A stretch of 64,000 bases of DNA from the NCBI RefSeq assembly GCF_024730785.1, contig NZ_CP102830.1:1302001-1366000 (forward strand). Reading direction: 5' to 3'. The notes under the pieces are model-generated. The model did not search any database and had not been told where the DNA came from. It worked only from the letters and a program-made list of their open reading frames with translations. Origin of the DNA: Pseudomonas sp. LS44. GTDB lineage: Bacteria > Pseudomonadota > Gammaproteobacteria > Pseudomonadales > Pseudomonadaceae. Position 1 is the first letter of the stretch, and the number at the start of each line of letters is the position of its first letter. Below, piece by piece: positions 9,647 through 18,836 of this stretch. Both the position numbers and the translations under genes were made by a program.

Positions 9647-10771
9647 GTGAGGAAACTGGCGAATATCTTTAACCTCGGCATCAAGGAATTCCGCAGCCTG
9701 GGCCGCGACTACGCAATGTTGATCCTGATCATCTGGTCCTTCAGTCTGGGTGTCTACAGCTCGGCCACTGGCGTGCCGGAAACGCTGCATCACGCGCCCA
9801 TTGCCATTGTCGACGAGGACCAGTCGCAGCTCTCCTCGCGCATCGTCAACGCCTTCCAGCTGCCGTACTTCCGCAAGCCGGAGATGATCGACCACACGCA
9901 GATGGACAGTGGCATGGACGTCGGTCTGTACACCTTCACCCTGGATATCCCGCCGGACTTCCAGCGCGACGTGCTGGCCGGCCGGCAGCCGGCGATCCAG
10001 GTCAACGTCGATGCTACCCAGACCGCCCAGGCCTTCTCCGGAGCCGGCTACATCCAGAATATCGTCGGTGCCGAGGTGCGCGCGTTCGTCAGCCGTTACC
10101 GCGCCGAAGCGGCGATGCCGGTGGATATGGAAGTACGCATGGAGTTCAACCCGAACCTGACCCAGGCGTGGTTTGGCGCGGTAATGGAGGTAATCAACCA
10201 GATCACCATGCTGTCGATCATCCTCACCGGCGCGGCGCTGATCCGCGAGCGTGAGCACGGCACCATCGAACACCTGCTGGTGATGCCGCTGACGACCTTC
10301 GAGATCATGTTCGCCAAGGTCTGGTCGATGGGAACGGTGGTGCTCGTTGCGGCGGCCTTTTCGCTAGTGGTGGTGGTCCAGGGCTGGTTGGCGGTGCCGC
10401 TCGGCGGCTCGCTGGCGCTGTTCCTGGTAGGCGCGGCGCTGCACCTGTTCGCCACCACGTCGATGGGTATCTACCTCGGCACGGTGGCGCGCTCGATGCC
10501 GCAGCTTGGCCTGTTGACCATTCTGGTGCTGATGCCGCTGCAGATGCTCTCCGGTGGCACCACCCCGCGCGAAAGCATGCCGGTGCTGGTGCAGCACATC
10601 ATGGAGCTGGCGCCGACCACCCATTTCGTCAGCCTGGCGCAGGCGATCCTCTATCGCGGCGCCGACCTCGCCATCGTCTGGCCGCAGCTGCTGGCGATCC
10701 TGGCGATTGGCACGGTGTTCTTTCTGGCGGCACTGCGGCGGTTCCGCAAGACGATTACGCAGATGGCGTAG
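9647..10771 (+). CDS. ABC-2 type permease (YhhJ-like)
   Basis: The second membrane subunit of the export complex, 374 residues, starting with GTG 3 bp after the RbbA-like stop. One N-terminal helix (MLILIIWSFSLGVYSS) is followed by a large periplasmic domain (about 45-165), then five or so helices (INQITMLSIILTGAALI, LLTILVLMPLQMLSGGTTP, LLAILAIGTVFFLAAL). The motif REREHGTIEHLLVMPLT is typical of ABC-2 permeases. It ends the operon; no strong terminator is visible in the 40 bp before the convergent yceH. Confidence 0.85.
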   Translation: MRKLANIFNLGIKEFRSLGRDYAMLILIIWSFSLGVYSSATGVPETLHHAPIAIVDEDQSQLSSRIVNAFQLPYFRKPEMIDHTQMDSGMDVGLYTFTLDIPPDFQRDVLAGRQPAIQVNVDATQTAQAFSGAGYIQNIVGAEVRAFVSRYRAEAAMPVDMEVRMEFNPNLTQAWFGAVMEVINQITMLSIILTGAALIREREHGTIEHLLVMPLTTFEIMFAKVWSMGTVVLVAAAFSLVVVVQGWLAVPLGGSLALFLVGAALHLFATTSMGIYLGTVARSMPQLGLLTILVLMPLQMLSGGTTPRESMPVLVQHIMELAPTTHFVSLAQAILYRGADLAIVWPQLLAILAIGTVFFLAALRRFRKTITQMA

Positions 10772-10810
10772 GGCGAGGGCGGATATTCCGTTATCCGCAA
10801 TCCGCTTTCT

Positions 10811-11479
10811 CTACTCGCTTTCCAACCTCGCGAGCTTTTCTTCCAGCTCCGCCACCCGGGCTTCCAGCACCTGCAGCCGCTCCTCGTACTGGGCATTGCC
10901 GCCGCCCGCCGCCGGGGCATCGCTGCCCTGGTTGGCAATCAGCTCATCGCGATCGCCCGCACTGCCCAGCAGGTGCAGGTAACGATCCTCGCGCTGGCCG
11001 CTCTGGCGCGGGACCAGCATGGCCAAGCCGCGACCGATCAGGCGTTCCAATTGATGCTGGACTTGCTCGTTGTCTTCGAAGGCATACAAGCGGCTGCTGC
11101 GCGTTAGCAACTCGCCGATCGTCTGCGGGCCGCGCAGCAGGAGCAGACCGATTAGCGCCAGCTGCGGCTGCACTAGCTCGAGCTTCTTGTCGATGCGTTG
11201 CTCCCAGCGGTCGGCACGGCTGGCCATTTGCAGACGCACCAGCTCGTGGCCTTCGAGGTTACGCAAGGCCTGGCCGACTACGCCGGGGGTGAGGTTCATC
11301 ACCGGTTCGCGACTGGTCTTTTGGTTGCAGGCAATCACCAGGGCATTGAGGGTCAGCGGGTAACTTTCCGGGGTGGTTGCCTGCTTTTCGATCAGGCTGC
11401 CGAGTACGCGCACTTCGGCAGCACTCAGGGGATTTTCCTCGAACGGAGTGGGAGCTTCGGCGGACATGGCGTCATCCAT
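10811..11479 (-). CDS. yceH: YceH family protein (DUF480)
   Basis: 222 residues. The family signature is clear: [30 protein letters not shown] near residue 18, then two winged-helix-like halves, and a C-terminal coiled coil ([22 protein letters not shown], about 200-222). The molecular role of the family is poorly defined. The ATG at 11479 has no good ribosome site; an in-frame ATG four codons later is a possible start. A CTAG-bounded element lies 20 bp upstream and may separate it from its promoter or contain it. Confidence 0.82.
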   Translation of the reverse strand: MDDAMSAEAPTPFEENPLSAAEVRVLGSLIEKQATTPESYPLTLNALVIACNQKTSREPVMNLTPGVVGQALRNLEGHELVRLQMASRADRWEQRIDKKLELVQPQLALIGLLLLRGPQTIGELLTRSSRLYAFEDNEQVQHQLERLIGRGLAMLVPRQSGQREDRYLHLLGSAGDRDELIANQGSDAPAAGGGNAQYEERLQVLEARVAELEEKLARLESE

Positions 11480-11499
11480 CTGGGAAAGGGGACCATAGG

Positions 11500-11705
11500 C
11501 TAGCAGGCCGTTGAAAAATTACCTACGTTGCCGATACTGCGTTAAAAACGGCCTAAAAATGCTCATTTACACTACGTAAACTGCGCTTTTTCGGCCGTTT
11601 GACTCGCTACGCTCGCCCTGCGGGCCAGCCTTCGGCTGTTACTCCGCTTCGCTGCGTTGCGCCTTGTCTCGGCTGCCTCGCCTACATTTTTCAACGGCCT
11701 GCTAG
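11500..11705. repeat. CTAG-bounded palindromic element, copy 2 (long form)
   Basis: 206 bp, from CTAGCAGGCCGTTGAAAAA to TTTTTCAACGGCCTGCTAG. It is flanked by CTAG on both sides and has the same TTTAC...GTAAA core as the copy at 1983, in the opposite orientation. It is longer because about 60 bp of extra sequence (around 11600-11665, itself rich in small palindromes such as GCCAGCCTTCGGCTG) lies in one arm. Confidence 0.75.
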
Positions 11706-11804
11706 CCCGAGTAGCGCTGCATGGATATCGCTTTGCACGGTTCGATGGAGACGCTGGCAGGGCTATTCGGGCTGGCGGGTCGACCCCAGCGGCCCGAAAG
11801 CGCA

Positions 11805-12344
11805 CTAGCGGCGGCCGCCCGGTTCCTCGTCACTCATGCTCGGCCCGGTATGTTTCGTCGCATTACGCGGCGCGCCAACGCCTTGGGGAGCGGGGCGTGG
11901 TGGTTCGACCGGGTGTGGTGGCGGCAAGGGCCGGGGTGGATGCGGCGGAGGATAGTGATCTGGATAGGGCGGCCGCGGACGGGGGCGATGGATGTAGCCA
12001 GGGTTGTAATAGTCGTAGCTGCTGCCATAGCTGCCGTTGTCGTCGTACTGCTCTTCGACCGGCTGCTCCGGCGCCTGTTGCGGGCTGGGCTGCGGTTTGC
12101 GGACTTCTTGTGGCTGCGGCGGCTCGGGCGGCCGTGGCGTGGCCAGCGGCACCGCGGGACCATCGCCACTCGGCCGGTCGTTGTGGATCTGCATCACCTT
12201 GTCCAGCGCCTGTTCGGGCGGACAACGGGTTTCCGTGTAGGTGATGTTGCCCACACGGTCGACGCACTTGACGATGGTGGCGGCCCAGGCCGTCGAGGTC
12301 GGGCCGACCAACAGCGCGGCCAGCAACCAACGGGTGGTGTTCAT
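11805..12344 (-). CDS. secreted DUF4124 protein with a proline-rich tail
   Basis: 179 residues from the ATG at 12344, which gives a clean signal peptide (MNTTRWLLAALLVGPTSTAWA). Next comes a DUF4124 domain with its two cysteines (TIVKCVDRVGNITYTETRCPP, about 24-45). The remaining two thirds are low-complexity Pro/Gln/Tyr/His sequence (PPEPPQPQEVRKPQP; then Tyr- and Asp-rich; then HPPRPLPPPHP). It is probably periplasmic or envelope-associated; no function is known. Longer upstream starts would read through basic sequence that is probably not translated. Confidence 0.7.
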   Translation of the reverse strand: MNTTRWLLAALLVGPTSTAWAATIVKCVDRVGNITYTETRCPPEQALDKVMQIHNDRPSGDGPAVPLATPRPPEPPQPQEVRKPQPSPQQAPEQPVEEQYDDNGSYGSSYDYYNPGYIHRPRPRPPYPDHYPPPHPPRPLPPPHPVEPPRPAPQGVGAPRNATKHTGPSMSDEEPGGRR

Positions 12345-12489
12345 CGAGACTCCGAGCGCAAGGCAGATTGGCGGAAGGCGACTGCGGTCCATTTCGCTCA
12401 GTGTAAGCGCTGGCGCCAAGGTCTCAAATATTGGCCGAGTCGATAGGTCCGTGCCCTCAGGGGTGGTGATGGCGAGGCCCGCTGCGCAC

Positions 12490-13731
12490 TTATTCCGCCG
12501 GCGGGGTGATTGCCTCCGGCTGCGCTTCGACGATCTCACCGCTGAGGCAGCCGGCGGCGGTGAACAGCACGTCGGTGGAGGAGTTCAGCGCAGTTTCCGC
12601 CGAGTCCTGCAGGACGCCGATGATGAAACCGACCGCCACCACCTGCATGGCGATGTCGCTGGAGATGCCGAACAGCCCGCAGGCCAGCGGTACCAACAGC
12701 AGCGAGCCACCGGCCACGCCGGAGACACCGGCGGCGCTGACTGAGGCGACCACGCTGAGCAGCAGGGCGCTGAGCAGGTCGATCTGAATGCCGAGGGTGT
12801 GCACGGCCGCCAGAGCCAACACGGTGATGGTGATCGCCGCGCCAGCCATGTTGATGGTCGCGCCGAGCGGGATCGACACCGAGTAGGTGTCCTCGTGCAG
12901 GCCGAGGCGCTCGCACAGCTGCATGTTCACCGGGATGTTGGCAGCCGAACTACGGGTGAAGAAGGCGGTGATGCCGCTCTCGCGCAAGCAGGTGAATACC
13001 AGCGGGTAGGGGTTGCGGCGAATCTTCCAGAACACGATCAGCGGATTGACCACCAGGGCAACGACCACCATGCAGCCCAGCAGCACGGCGAGCAGGTGCA
13101 GGTAGCCGAGCAAGGCACCGAACCCGGATTTTGCCAGAGTGGCGGCGACCAGGCCGAAGATGCCCAGCGGCGCGCAGCGAATCACCAGTTTGACGATCAG
13201 CGAGACGCCGCTGGCGAGGTCGTTGAGCAGCTCGCGGGTGCTGTCGCCGGCATGGCGGAAGGCGACGCCGAGGCCGATGGCCCAGGCCAGGATGCCGATG
13301 AAGTTGGCCTGGGTCAGCGCCCGCACCGGGTTGTCCACCACGCTCAGCAACAGGCTCTGCAGCACCTCGGCGATACCGCCGGGGGCCACCAGTTCGGTCG
13401 CCGGGTGGGCCAGAGTCAAGTGCGAGGGAAACAGGAAGCTAGCCACCACCGCGACCCAGGCCGCAGCCAGGGTGCCAATCGCGTAGAGGAGCAGAATGGG
13501 CTTTATATGCGTTTGCTGGCCTTGACGGTGATTGGCGATGGCGGCGGTGACCAGGACGAACACCAGGATCGGCGCGACGGACTTCAGCGCGGTGACGAAC
13601 ACCGTGCCGAGCAGGCCGACTTTCAGCGCGGCGGCAGGCCAGAGTAGGGCGAGGGCAATGCCGGCGCACAGGCCGATGAGAATCTGCAGGATCAGGCTGC
13701 TGCGAACGAAGGCATAGAGGGGGCTGCGCAT
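12490..13731 (-). CDS. sstT: Na+/serine-threonine symporter SstT
   Basis: 413 residues, nearly the length of E. coli SstT, with the dicarboxylate/amino-acid:cation symporter pattern: about eight membrane helices and two re-entrant loops. Diagnostic segments are [17 protein letters not shown] (serine-rich loop), [15 protein letters not shown] and [22 protein letters not shown]. It imports Ser and Thr with sodium at the inner membrane. The start follows a GAGG ribosome site. A structured leader with a terminator-like hairpin lies just upstream, and a one-mismatch Anr box further up. Confidence 0.9.
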   Translation of the reverse strand: MRSPLYAFVRSSLILQILIGLCAGIALALLWPAAALKVGLLGTVFVTALKSVAPILVFVLVTAAIANHRQGQQTHIKPILLLYAIGTLAAAWVAVVASFLFPSHLTLAHPATELVAPGGIAEVLQSLLLSVVDNPVRALTQANFIGILAWAIGLGVAFRHAGDSTRELLNDLASGVSLIVKLVIRCAPLGIFGLVAATLAKSGFGALLGYLHLLAVLLGCMVVVALVVNPLIVFWKIRRNPYPLVFTCLRESGITAFFTRSSAANIPVNMQLCERLGLHEDTYSVSIPLGATINMAGAAITITVLALAAVHTLGIQIDLLSALLLSVVASVSAAGVSGVAGGSLLLVPLACGLFGISSDIAMQVVAVGFIIGVLQDSAETALNSSTDVLFTAAGCLSGEIVEAQPEAITPPAE

Positions 13732-13744
13732 CGACTACCTCGCA

Positions 13745-13830
13745 AATAAAACGGCCTTTCCCCGACAACCAGCGCGAACGCTGCGAGGAAAGGCCAAAAC
13801 ATCAGGTTGATGGGAGGGAGTTCCAACCTG
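13745..13830 (-). promoter_or_regulatory. structured sstT leader with terminator-like hairpin
   Basis: On the minus strand a first hairpin (AGGTTG / CAACCT, 13804-13830) is followed by a stronger one: GGCCTTTCC (13787-13795) pairs with GGAAAGGCC (13753-13761), with an inner CAGCG-TTCG-CGCTG stem at 13770-13783. A GTTTTATTT run then ends just before the GAGG ribosome site of sstT. A rho-independent-type hairpin between promoter and start codon is what an attenuator looks like. The effector, if any, is unknown. Confidence 0.5.
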
Positions 13831-13869
13831 GTACGAAAGTAAGACTACGCGCTGTTCGCGGCCCGCTTG

Positions 13870-13883
13870 TTGATCCTGGTCAA
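13870..13883 (-). promoter_or_regulatory. possible Anr box upstream of sstT
   Basis: TTGATCCTGGTCAA differs from the consensus at one conserved position. On the minus strand a TAGTCT -10-like hexamer lies at 13842-13847, which puts a start near 13835, about 41 bp from the centre of the box as for Anr-activated promoters. It overlaps the last codons of the upstream membrane-fusion gene. Confidence 0.45.
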
Positions 13884-14773
13884 TGTGTTGGAGCGGTGGT
13901 GGCCGTGTCGCCACGTTGTGGCGTGACGATCACCGTGCCGGTCATTCCGGCTGCCAGCAGTACGCCTTCGGGTATCTCGTCGAGGTGGATGCGCACCGGA
14001 ATGCGCTGGGCCAGGCGCACCCAGTTGAAGGTTGGATTGACGTCGGCGGTCAGCTCGCGGCTTTGCGGGTTATCGCGGTCGTAGATGGCGCGGGCGATGC
14101 TGTCGACATGGCCTTTGAGCTTTTCGCCGCTCATCAGCTGGATTTCCACCGGATCGCCTTCACGCAGATGGGGCAACTTGGTTTCTTCGAAATAGCCGTA
14201 AACCCAGTAGGAGTTGCGATCGACCATCGCCAGCTTGGCCTCTCCGGCACGGGCGTAATCGCCGGCATGCACATTGAGGTTGGTGACGTAGCCGTCCACT
14301 GGGGCCAGCACGCGGGTGCGCGTCAGGTTGAGGCGGGCGCCTTCGAGTGCGGCCTGGGCCTGCTGATAATCGGCCTCGGCGGCCGCCGCGGTGTTGCTGG
14401 CATCGTCCAGGCTCTCGCGCGACACCACGCGGTTATCCATGGTGGCCCGGCGCTTGGCGTTGGCGCGGCGCATGTCCAGGGTGGCCTTGCGCGAGGCGAC
14501 TTGGGCTTCGGCCTGTTTCACGGCGATCTCGTAGTGTTCCGGGTCGATCTGCATCAGCAGGTCGCCTTTTTTCACGTCGTGGTTGTCGCGCACCGGCACC
14601 TCGATCACCAGCCCGGAGACATCCGCGGCAACGTTGATCACGTTAGCGCGCACGCGTCCGTCGCGGGTCCAGGGGGAGTCCATGTAGTGGGTCCACAGGC
14701 TGCGGCCGATCAATACGGCCATCAGCAGAATGATCACGGTGGCCAATACGCTGAAGATGGATTTGAGAGTCAT
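13880..14773 (-). CDS. aaeA: membrane fusion protein of an AaeAB-type efflux pump
   Basis: 297 residues from the ATG at 14773, which begins MTLKSIFSVLATVIILLMAV, an N-terminal anchor. The HlyD/EmrA pattern follows: WTRDGRVRANVINVAADVSG, a short alpha-hairpin (about 85-150), and TRVLAPVDGYVTNLNVHAGD. It links the inner-membrane FUSC pump to an outer-membrane channel and is the last gene of a four-gene operon. Gene order (outer membrane factor, FUSC, DUF1656, fusion protein) supports a p-hydroxybenzoic acid or related aromatic-acid exporter. The symbol is by analogy. Confidence 0.8.
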   Translation of the reverse strand: MTLKSIFSVLATVIILLMAVLIGRSLWTHYMDSPWTRDGRVRANVINVAADVSGLVIEVPVRDNHDVKKGDLLMQIDPEHYEIAVKQAEAQVASRKATLDMRRANAKRRATMDNRVVSRESLDDASNTAAAAEADYQQAQAALEGARLNLTRTRVLAPVDGYVTNLNVHAGDYARAGEAKLAMVDRNSYWVYGYFEETKLPHLREGDPVEIQLMSGEKLKGHVDSIARAIYDRDNPQSRELTADVNPTFNWVRLAQRIPVRIHLDEIPEGVLLAAGMTGTVIVTPQRGDTATTAPTH

Positions 14774-14786
14774 GGTCGGGCTCGTA

Positions 14787-14987
14787 TTAGCGATAGACAA
14801 ACAGCGACATGCCGCCGAACAGGCAGGCGAACAGGCACACACGAAACAACGCCGGGTGCCAAGTGAACTGATACAGGCCGACCCAGGCGAGCAACCGGTC
14901 GAGGCCCCAAGCCAGTACCAGGGCCAGGACGAACAGCAAGGTCACGGTAGGCACGTAGACCCCATGCAAAGCCACTTCACGCGGCAT
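14787..14987 (-). CDS. aaeX: DUF1656 (AaeX-like) small membrane protein
   Basis: 66 residues with two hydrophobic helices (VTLLFVLALVLAWGLDRLL and ALFRVCLFACLFGGMSLFV). MPREVALHGVYVP at the start is typical of DUF1656. The start has an excellent AAAGGAG ribosome site. It overlaps the end of the FUSC gene by 11 bp and ends 13 bp before the fusion protein. It is found with aaeAB-type pumps; its own role is not established. Confidence 0.8.
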   Translation of the reverse strand: MPREVALHGVYVPTVTLLFVLALVLAWGLDRLLAWVGLYQFTWHPALFRVCLFACLFGGMSLFVYR

Positions 14988-17157
14988 GTGGAACTCCTTT
15001 GGTGACGCGCTCGGTGAGCGGTGAGTGCGGGTCGAGCAGTGCTGAGCGGATGAAATGCAGATAGCTTTGCACGCGGCGCAGCGGAGCGTCGTCGAACGGC
15101 TGCGCATCGGGTTCGGCGTTGGCGTGGACGCTGGCGATGGCCTGGTCGAGCATGCTCAGGGCACGTTGCAGATTGTCGGCGCTGGGTTTGACGAACAGGC
15201 GGATCAGCGAGCGGCCCAGTGCGCGAATCGCCTGGCGCCAGGCCGTGGCTTCGGCATAGCGGGGCAGGGCCGGCAGGCGTTCCTGCTCGTGGCGCAACTC
15301 GATCACCGCATGGCCGATTTCCAGGACCAGAAACGCCCAGCGCATCAGGTCGCTCTGCACGTCAGGGCGGCTCGCGGCCAGGCCGTAGGCCTGGTTAAGC
15401 AAGTCGCGCGTGCCGCTCTCGAAATTCGCCACCAGCCCCGGCGCGGGCCCGCTGACTGCGAACACCACACGCTGGCGCAAGTCGCGATGCAGGCGGCGCC
15501 ACAGCCACGGACTGTTGGGCGGCAGGAATACCGCGATTACGACGGCGGAAAGCCCCTGAGCCAGCACCAGGGCGAGGTAGTTATTGAACAGTCCGGCCGG
15601 GTTGTAGGCGATTGGGTTGGCCGGCAGCGCGCCGACGCAGAAGAAAATCAGCATGCCCACGCCGTAACCCGCCCATTGCGGCCGGGTGCTGAGGAAGATG
15701 CCGAACACGAACACCGGGCTGAGCACCAGGCACAGCAGCGGAAAGCCGTCGATCAGCGGCATTACGAAAATATTCAGGGAGATGCCCAGAACCGCCGACA
15801 GCGCGGTACCCATGGCCATCTGCGCGGCCATCTTCGGCGGGTTCGGCGAGGACGAGGCGAGCGCCAGGATTGCCACGCCGTTGAGGGCGAACATGGCGCC
15901 GCTGGGCCACGCGCTGACGATCCAGAAGGCGCCGAAGAGGATGATCATCATCCCCGTGCGCACCCCGGCGACAGCTGCGGCCAGCGGGTTGGCCTTGGTG
16001 CTGAAGTTGGCGTCCCACTGCTCGCGCTCGTGGTGACGGGCGGCCAGCGAGGCGTGGGTGAGGCTGTAGTTATGCAGGTCATCGACCAGGCGGTAGAGCA
16101 GCTCGCTGGCGCTGTTGAAGTCGAGCAACTGCGTCGCGTTGTTGGCATCCAGTGCGGCGCGCGCCTGGCGGATTTGCGGGCGCAGCTGTTCGCGCAAGAG
16201 GCTCAGGCGCTCGGCCAGCACGGCCGCATTGCTATCGGTCAGCGGCCGGTCGCGTAACTCCCCGAGCAATTCTTCGAGCGGTTCGAGGCAGGGTTGCAGG
16301 GCCTCCAGCAGGCGCGTGTCGCCCTGCAGGAGCAGGCGTTCGCGGAGCCGGTGGAAGGCGTGGAAACGCGTGGTCAGCACCATGAACTCGTTGTTCATAC
16401 GCGCCAGTCTGCCACTACGCAGACGCATGTGCGGGTCCTCGAAACTGCTCGCGCTGCGCATCGCTTCCAGGCCGACCGCCTCGCTGGCAAAGCGCATGTT
16501 GCCGCTGGCGAACGCGCGCTGATCGAGCTTGTGCCGCAGGTTGTCGAGCATGAACGCGCTGAACGCGCCGAAGCGCACGTACAGCGCATTGCGCATGCTC
16601 GCGCCGACGCTCTGCGGAATGATCACCGCGCTGACCAAGGTGGCGACGCCGACGCCCAGGCAGATTTCCAGCAGGCGCCAGATGGCCTGCATGAAAGCGG
16701 TATCCGGCGCGGTGGTAGCCGGTACGCCGATCAGCGTTGCGGTATAGCCGGCCAGCACGCAGGCATAGGCGCGAAAGTCGCGATAGCGCGCGGCGCCGGC
16801 GGTGCACAGGCCGATCCAGATCCCGGCGGTGAGCAGGAATAGCACGCGCTCCTGAGCGAACAGGGCGATCAGTACCATCATCACGCTGAGGCCGATGACA
16901 GTGCCGATCAGCCGGTAGAAGCCTTTGGCGAACACCTGGCCGCTCTGTGGCTGCATGACAATAAACACGGTGATACAGGCGGTGCTCGGCTGTGGCAGCT
17001 CCAGGCGCATGGCCAGCCACAGGGTGAGAAACACCGCGATGAGCACTTTGGCGATGTAGATCCAGGTCACACCATCGGTACGCGCCCATTCGTAGCAGGC
17101 CCGCCGCAGCGTTTCGCCGAGCGGCGCGGCAAGCGGGCGACCGAGCTGTCCATTCAT
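14977..17157 (-). CDS. aaeB: FUSC family inner-membrane efflux transporter (AaeB-like)
   Basis: 726 residues. Two sets of membrane helices (about 35-185 and 385-530) flank a cytoplasmic helical region, as in the fusaric acid/AaeB family. Typical stretches are STACITVFIVMQPQSGQV and SGAMFALNGVAILALASSS. It is the pump of the operon and probably exports aromatic carboxylic acids using the proton gradient. The start codon overlaps the stop of the outer-membrane lipoprotein gene by 1 bp (TGATG). Confidence 0.85.
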   Translation of the reverse strand: MNGQLGRPLAAPLGETLRRACYEWARTDGVTWIYIAKVLIAVFLTLWLAMRLELPQPSTACITVFIVMQPQSGQVFAKGFYRLIGTVIGLSVMMVLIALFAQERVLFLLTAGIWIGLCTAGAARYRDFRAYACVLAGYTATLIGVPATTAPDTAFMQAIWRLLEICLGVGVATLVSAVIIPQSVGASMRNALYVRFGAFSAFMLDNLRHKLDQRAFASGNMRFASEAVGLEAMRSASSFEDPHMRLRSGRLARMNNEFMVLTTRFHAFHRLRERLLLQGDTRLLEALQPCLEPLEELLGELRDRPLTDSNAAVLAERLSLLREQLRPQIRQARAALDANNATQLLDFNSASELLYRLVDDLHNYSLTHASLAARHHEREQWDANFSTKANPLAAAVAGVRTGMMIILFGAFWIVSAWPSGAMFALNGVAILALASSSPNPPKMAAQMAMGTALSAVLGISLNIFVMPLIDGFPLLCLVLSPVFVFGIFLSTRPQWAGYGVGMLIFFCVGALPANPIAYNPAGLFNNYLALVLAQGLSAVVIAVFLPPNSPWLWRRLHRDLRQRVVFAVSGPAPGLVANFESGTRDLLNQAYGLAASRPDVQSDLMRWAFLVLEIGHAVIELRHEQERLPALPRYAEATAWRQAIRALGRSLIRLFVKPSADNLQRALSMLDQAIASVHANAEPDAQPFDDAPLRRVQSYLHFIRSALLDPHSPLTERVTKGVPHAA

Positions 17158-18656
17158 CAGCGGGCCTGCACCGGCACTGTTTCGGGCACCAGTTTGGCCG
17201 GCGCCGGGGTGTCGCCGCTGCCCATCAGGCCACCACCAAGCGCCACCAGCAAGTCGGCATGGGCGGCCAGTCGCGAAGCCTGGACTTGTTGTTCGGTGAG
17301 CTGCTGTTGGAACAGGCTGGTCTGCGTTTGCAGCACATTCAGGTAATCGGTCAGGCCGCCGTCATAGGCTTCGCGCGCCAGCTGATAGGCGGTTTGCGCG
17401 GCCTGCACCGATTGCGCGGCGAACTGTGCCTGCTGGTCCATCGAACGCAGGGTGATCAGCTGGTCGGAAATGCTCTTCAGCGCGGTCACCAGAGTCTGGT
17501 TGTACTGCGCCACAGCTGCGTCGTAGGCCGCCGAGCTTTCACCCAGTTCGGCGCGCAGACGGCCGCCGTCGAAGATTGGCAAGGTGACGGCCGGTCCGAC
17601 GCTGTAATTGAACTTTTGGCTTTTGAAATATTCCAGCATGCCGCCGCCGACGGCATTGAAGCCGACGCTGGCGAGCAGATCGACGTTAGGGTAGAAGCCG
17701 GCCCGCGCGACATCCACGCCCTTCGCGGTGGCGGCGACCCGCCAGCGGCTGGCGACCACATCCGGACGGCGACCAAGCAGCTCGGCCGGCACGCTCGATG
17801 GCAAACCGATCTGGCCAGCGAACTGCAAACGCGGACGCTGCAAGCTGGCGCCGGCACCTGGACCCTTGCCAGCCAGGGCGGCGAGTTGGTTGCGAGTCAG
17901 GGCAATGCTTTCTTCCAGCGCTTCGATCTTGCGCCGCGTTTCCGGCAGCGGCACTTGCGCCTGGCTGACCTCGAAATCGGTGCCCAGGCCACCGGACAAC
18001 CGATCCTCGGCCAAGGCGAGGATTTCCTGCTGTTGCTGGAGCATGGCGTGGGCGATGTCCAGCTCGGCGTATTGCAGCGACAACTTGACGTAGCTGCGCA
18101 CGATATTGCTTTCCAACTCCAGCTGCGCCACCCGCGCCTCGGCGGCGGCCATGCGGGCGAAATTATGCGCTCGCTCGCTGTCACTGCGATCACGACCCCA
18201 GAGGTCCAGGGCATAGCTCAGGCCGAGCGCCGCCTCGTTGTTCCAGGTGGAGGTGTCGGCCAGTTCGCCAGGACCATAGAAAAAGTCGGTGGGCCATTTA
18301 TGCCGTTGGATCTTCACCTCAGCATTGACCTGCGGCGACTCGGCCGCTTCCGCCGCGCCGGCCATGGCCAGCGCCTGACGGATGCGCGCGGCGGCGACCG
18401 CCAGAGTCGGGCTGCTGTGCACGGCGTTGTCGATCCAGGCATTCAGCTGCGGATCGCCATATGCCATCCACCAGCGCTCCTGCGGCCAGCCGGCATCGCG
18501 GTTGGCAGACTGGATGGCGGTGTCGGTGGCCAGTTGATCGGCGGCCAGCTGTTGTTGACGGGGGGCGATACCGCCAGTGCTCATGCAGCCGGCGATCAGG
18601 GAAACAACCACAAAGGAGCCGACGAAGGTCAGTCCGCGTTTCAGCCGAAGGGACAC
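17157..18656 (-). CDS. outer membrane efflux lipoprotein (NodT/OprM family)
   Basis: 499 residues. The reading frame is open for another 300 codons upstream into the LysR gene, but the lipoprotein signal fixes the start: GTG at 18656, then a hydrophobic stretch and the lipobox LIAGC with C24. TolC-like channel features follow: LGLSYALDLWGRDRS, LLGRRPDVVASRWRVAATAKGVDVARAGFYP and PIFDGGRLRAELGES. It is the first gene of the efflux operon and supplies its own outer membrane channel, which E. coli aaeXAB lacks. Confidence 0.85.
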   Translation of the reverse strand: MSLRLKRGLTFVGSFVVVSLIAGCMSTGGIAPRQQQLAADQLATDTAIQSANRDAGWPQERWWMAYGDPQLNAWIDNAVHSSPTLAVAAARIRQALAMAGAAEAAESPQVNAEVKIQRHKWPTDFFYGPGELADTSTWNNEAALGLSYALDLWGRDRSDSERAHNFARMAAAEARVAQLELESNIVRSYVKLSLQYAELDIAHAMLQQQQEILALAEDRLSGGLGTDFEVSQAQVPLPETRRKIEALEESIALTRNQLAALAGKGPGAGASLQRPRLQFAGQIGLPSSVPAELLGRRPDVVASRWRVAATAKGVDVARAGFYPNVDLLASVGFNAVGGGMLEYFKSQKFNYSVGPAVTLPIFDGGRLRAELGESSAAYDAAVAQYNQTLVTALKSISDQLITLRSMDQQAQFAAQSVQAAQTAYQLAREAYDGGLTDYLNVLQTQTSLFQQQLTEQQVQASRLAAHADLLVALGGGLMGSGDTPAPAKLVPETVPVQAR

Positions 18657-18761
18657 TGATGATCCTGAGGAGGTGAGAAAAGAGGCCGTGCCGAACCCCA
18701 GCACTGGCGCAATTTTAGAGAGCGACGAACCCGGGTATAAACGGGGCAATTTGCGATTGTT

Positions 18762-18780
18762 TATTGCCAATACTGCAATA
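18762..18780. promoter_or_regulatory. LysR-type operator between regulator and efflux operon
   Basis: TATTGC-CAATACT-GCAATA is an inverted repeat with the T-N11-A geometry of LysR-family sites, 57 bp upstream of the LysR start and 106 bp upstream of the efflux operon. A further GCAAT half-site lies just to its left. Confidence 0.6.
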
Positions 18781-18836
18781 ATCTTTGAGGGCGTGTAGGT
18801 CACAATCACGCTTTCCTTTTCGAATTCGGGCCGTCG

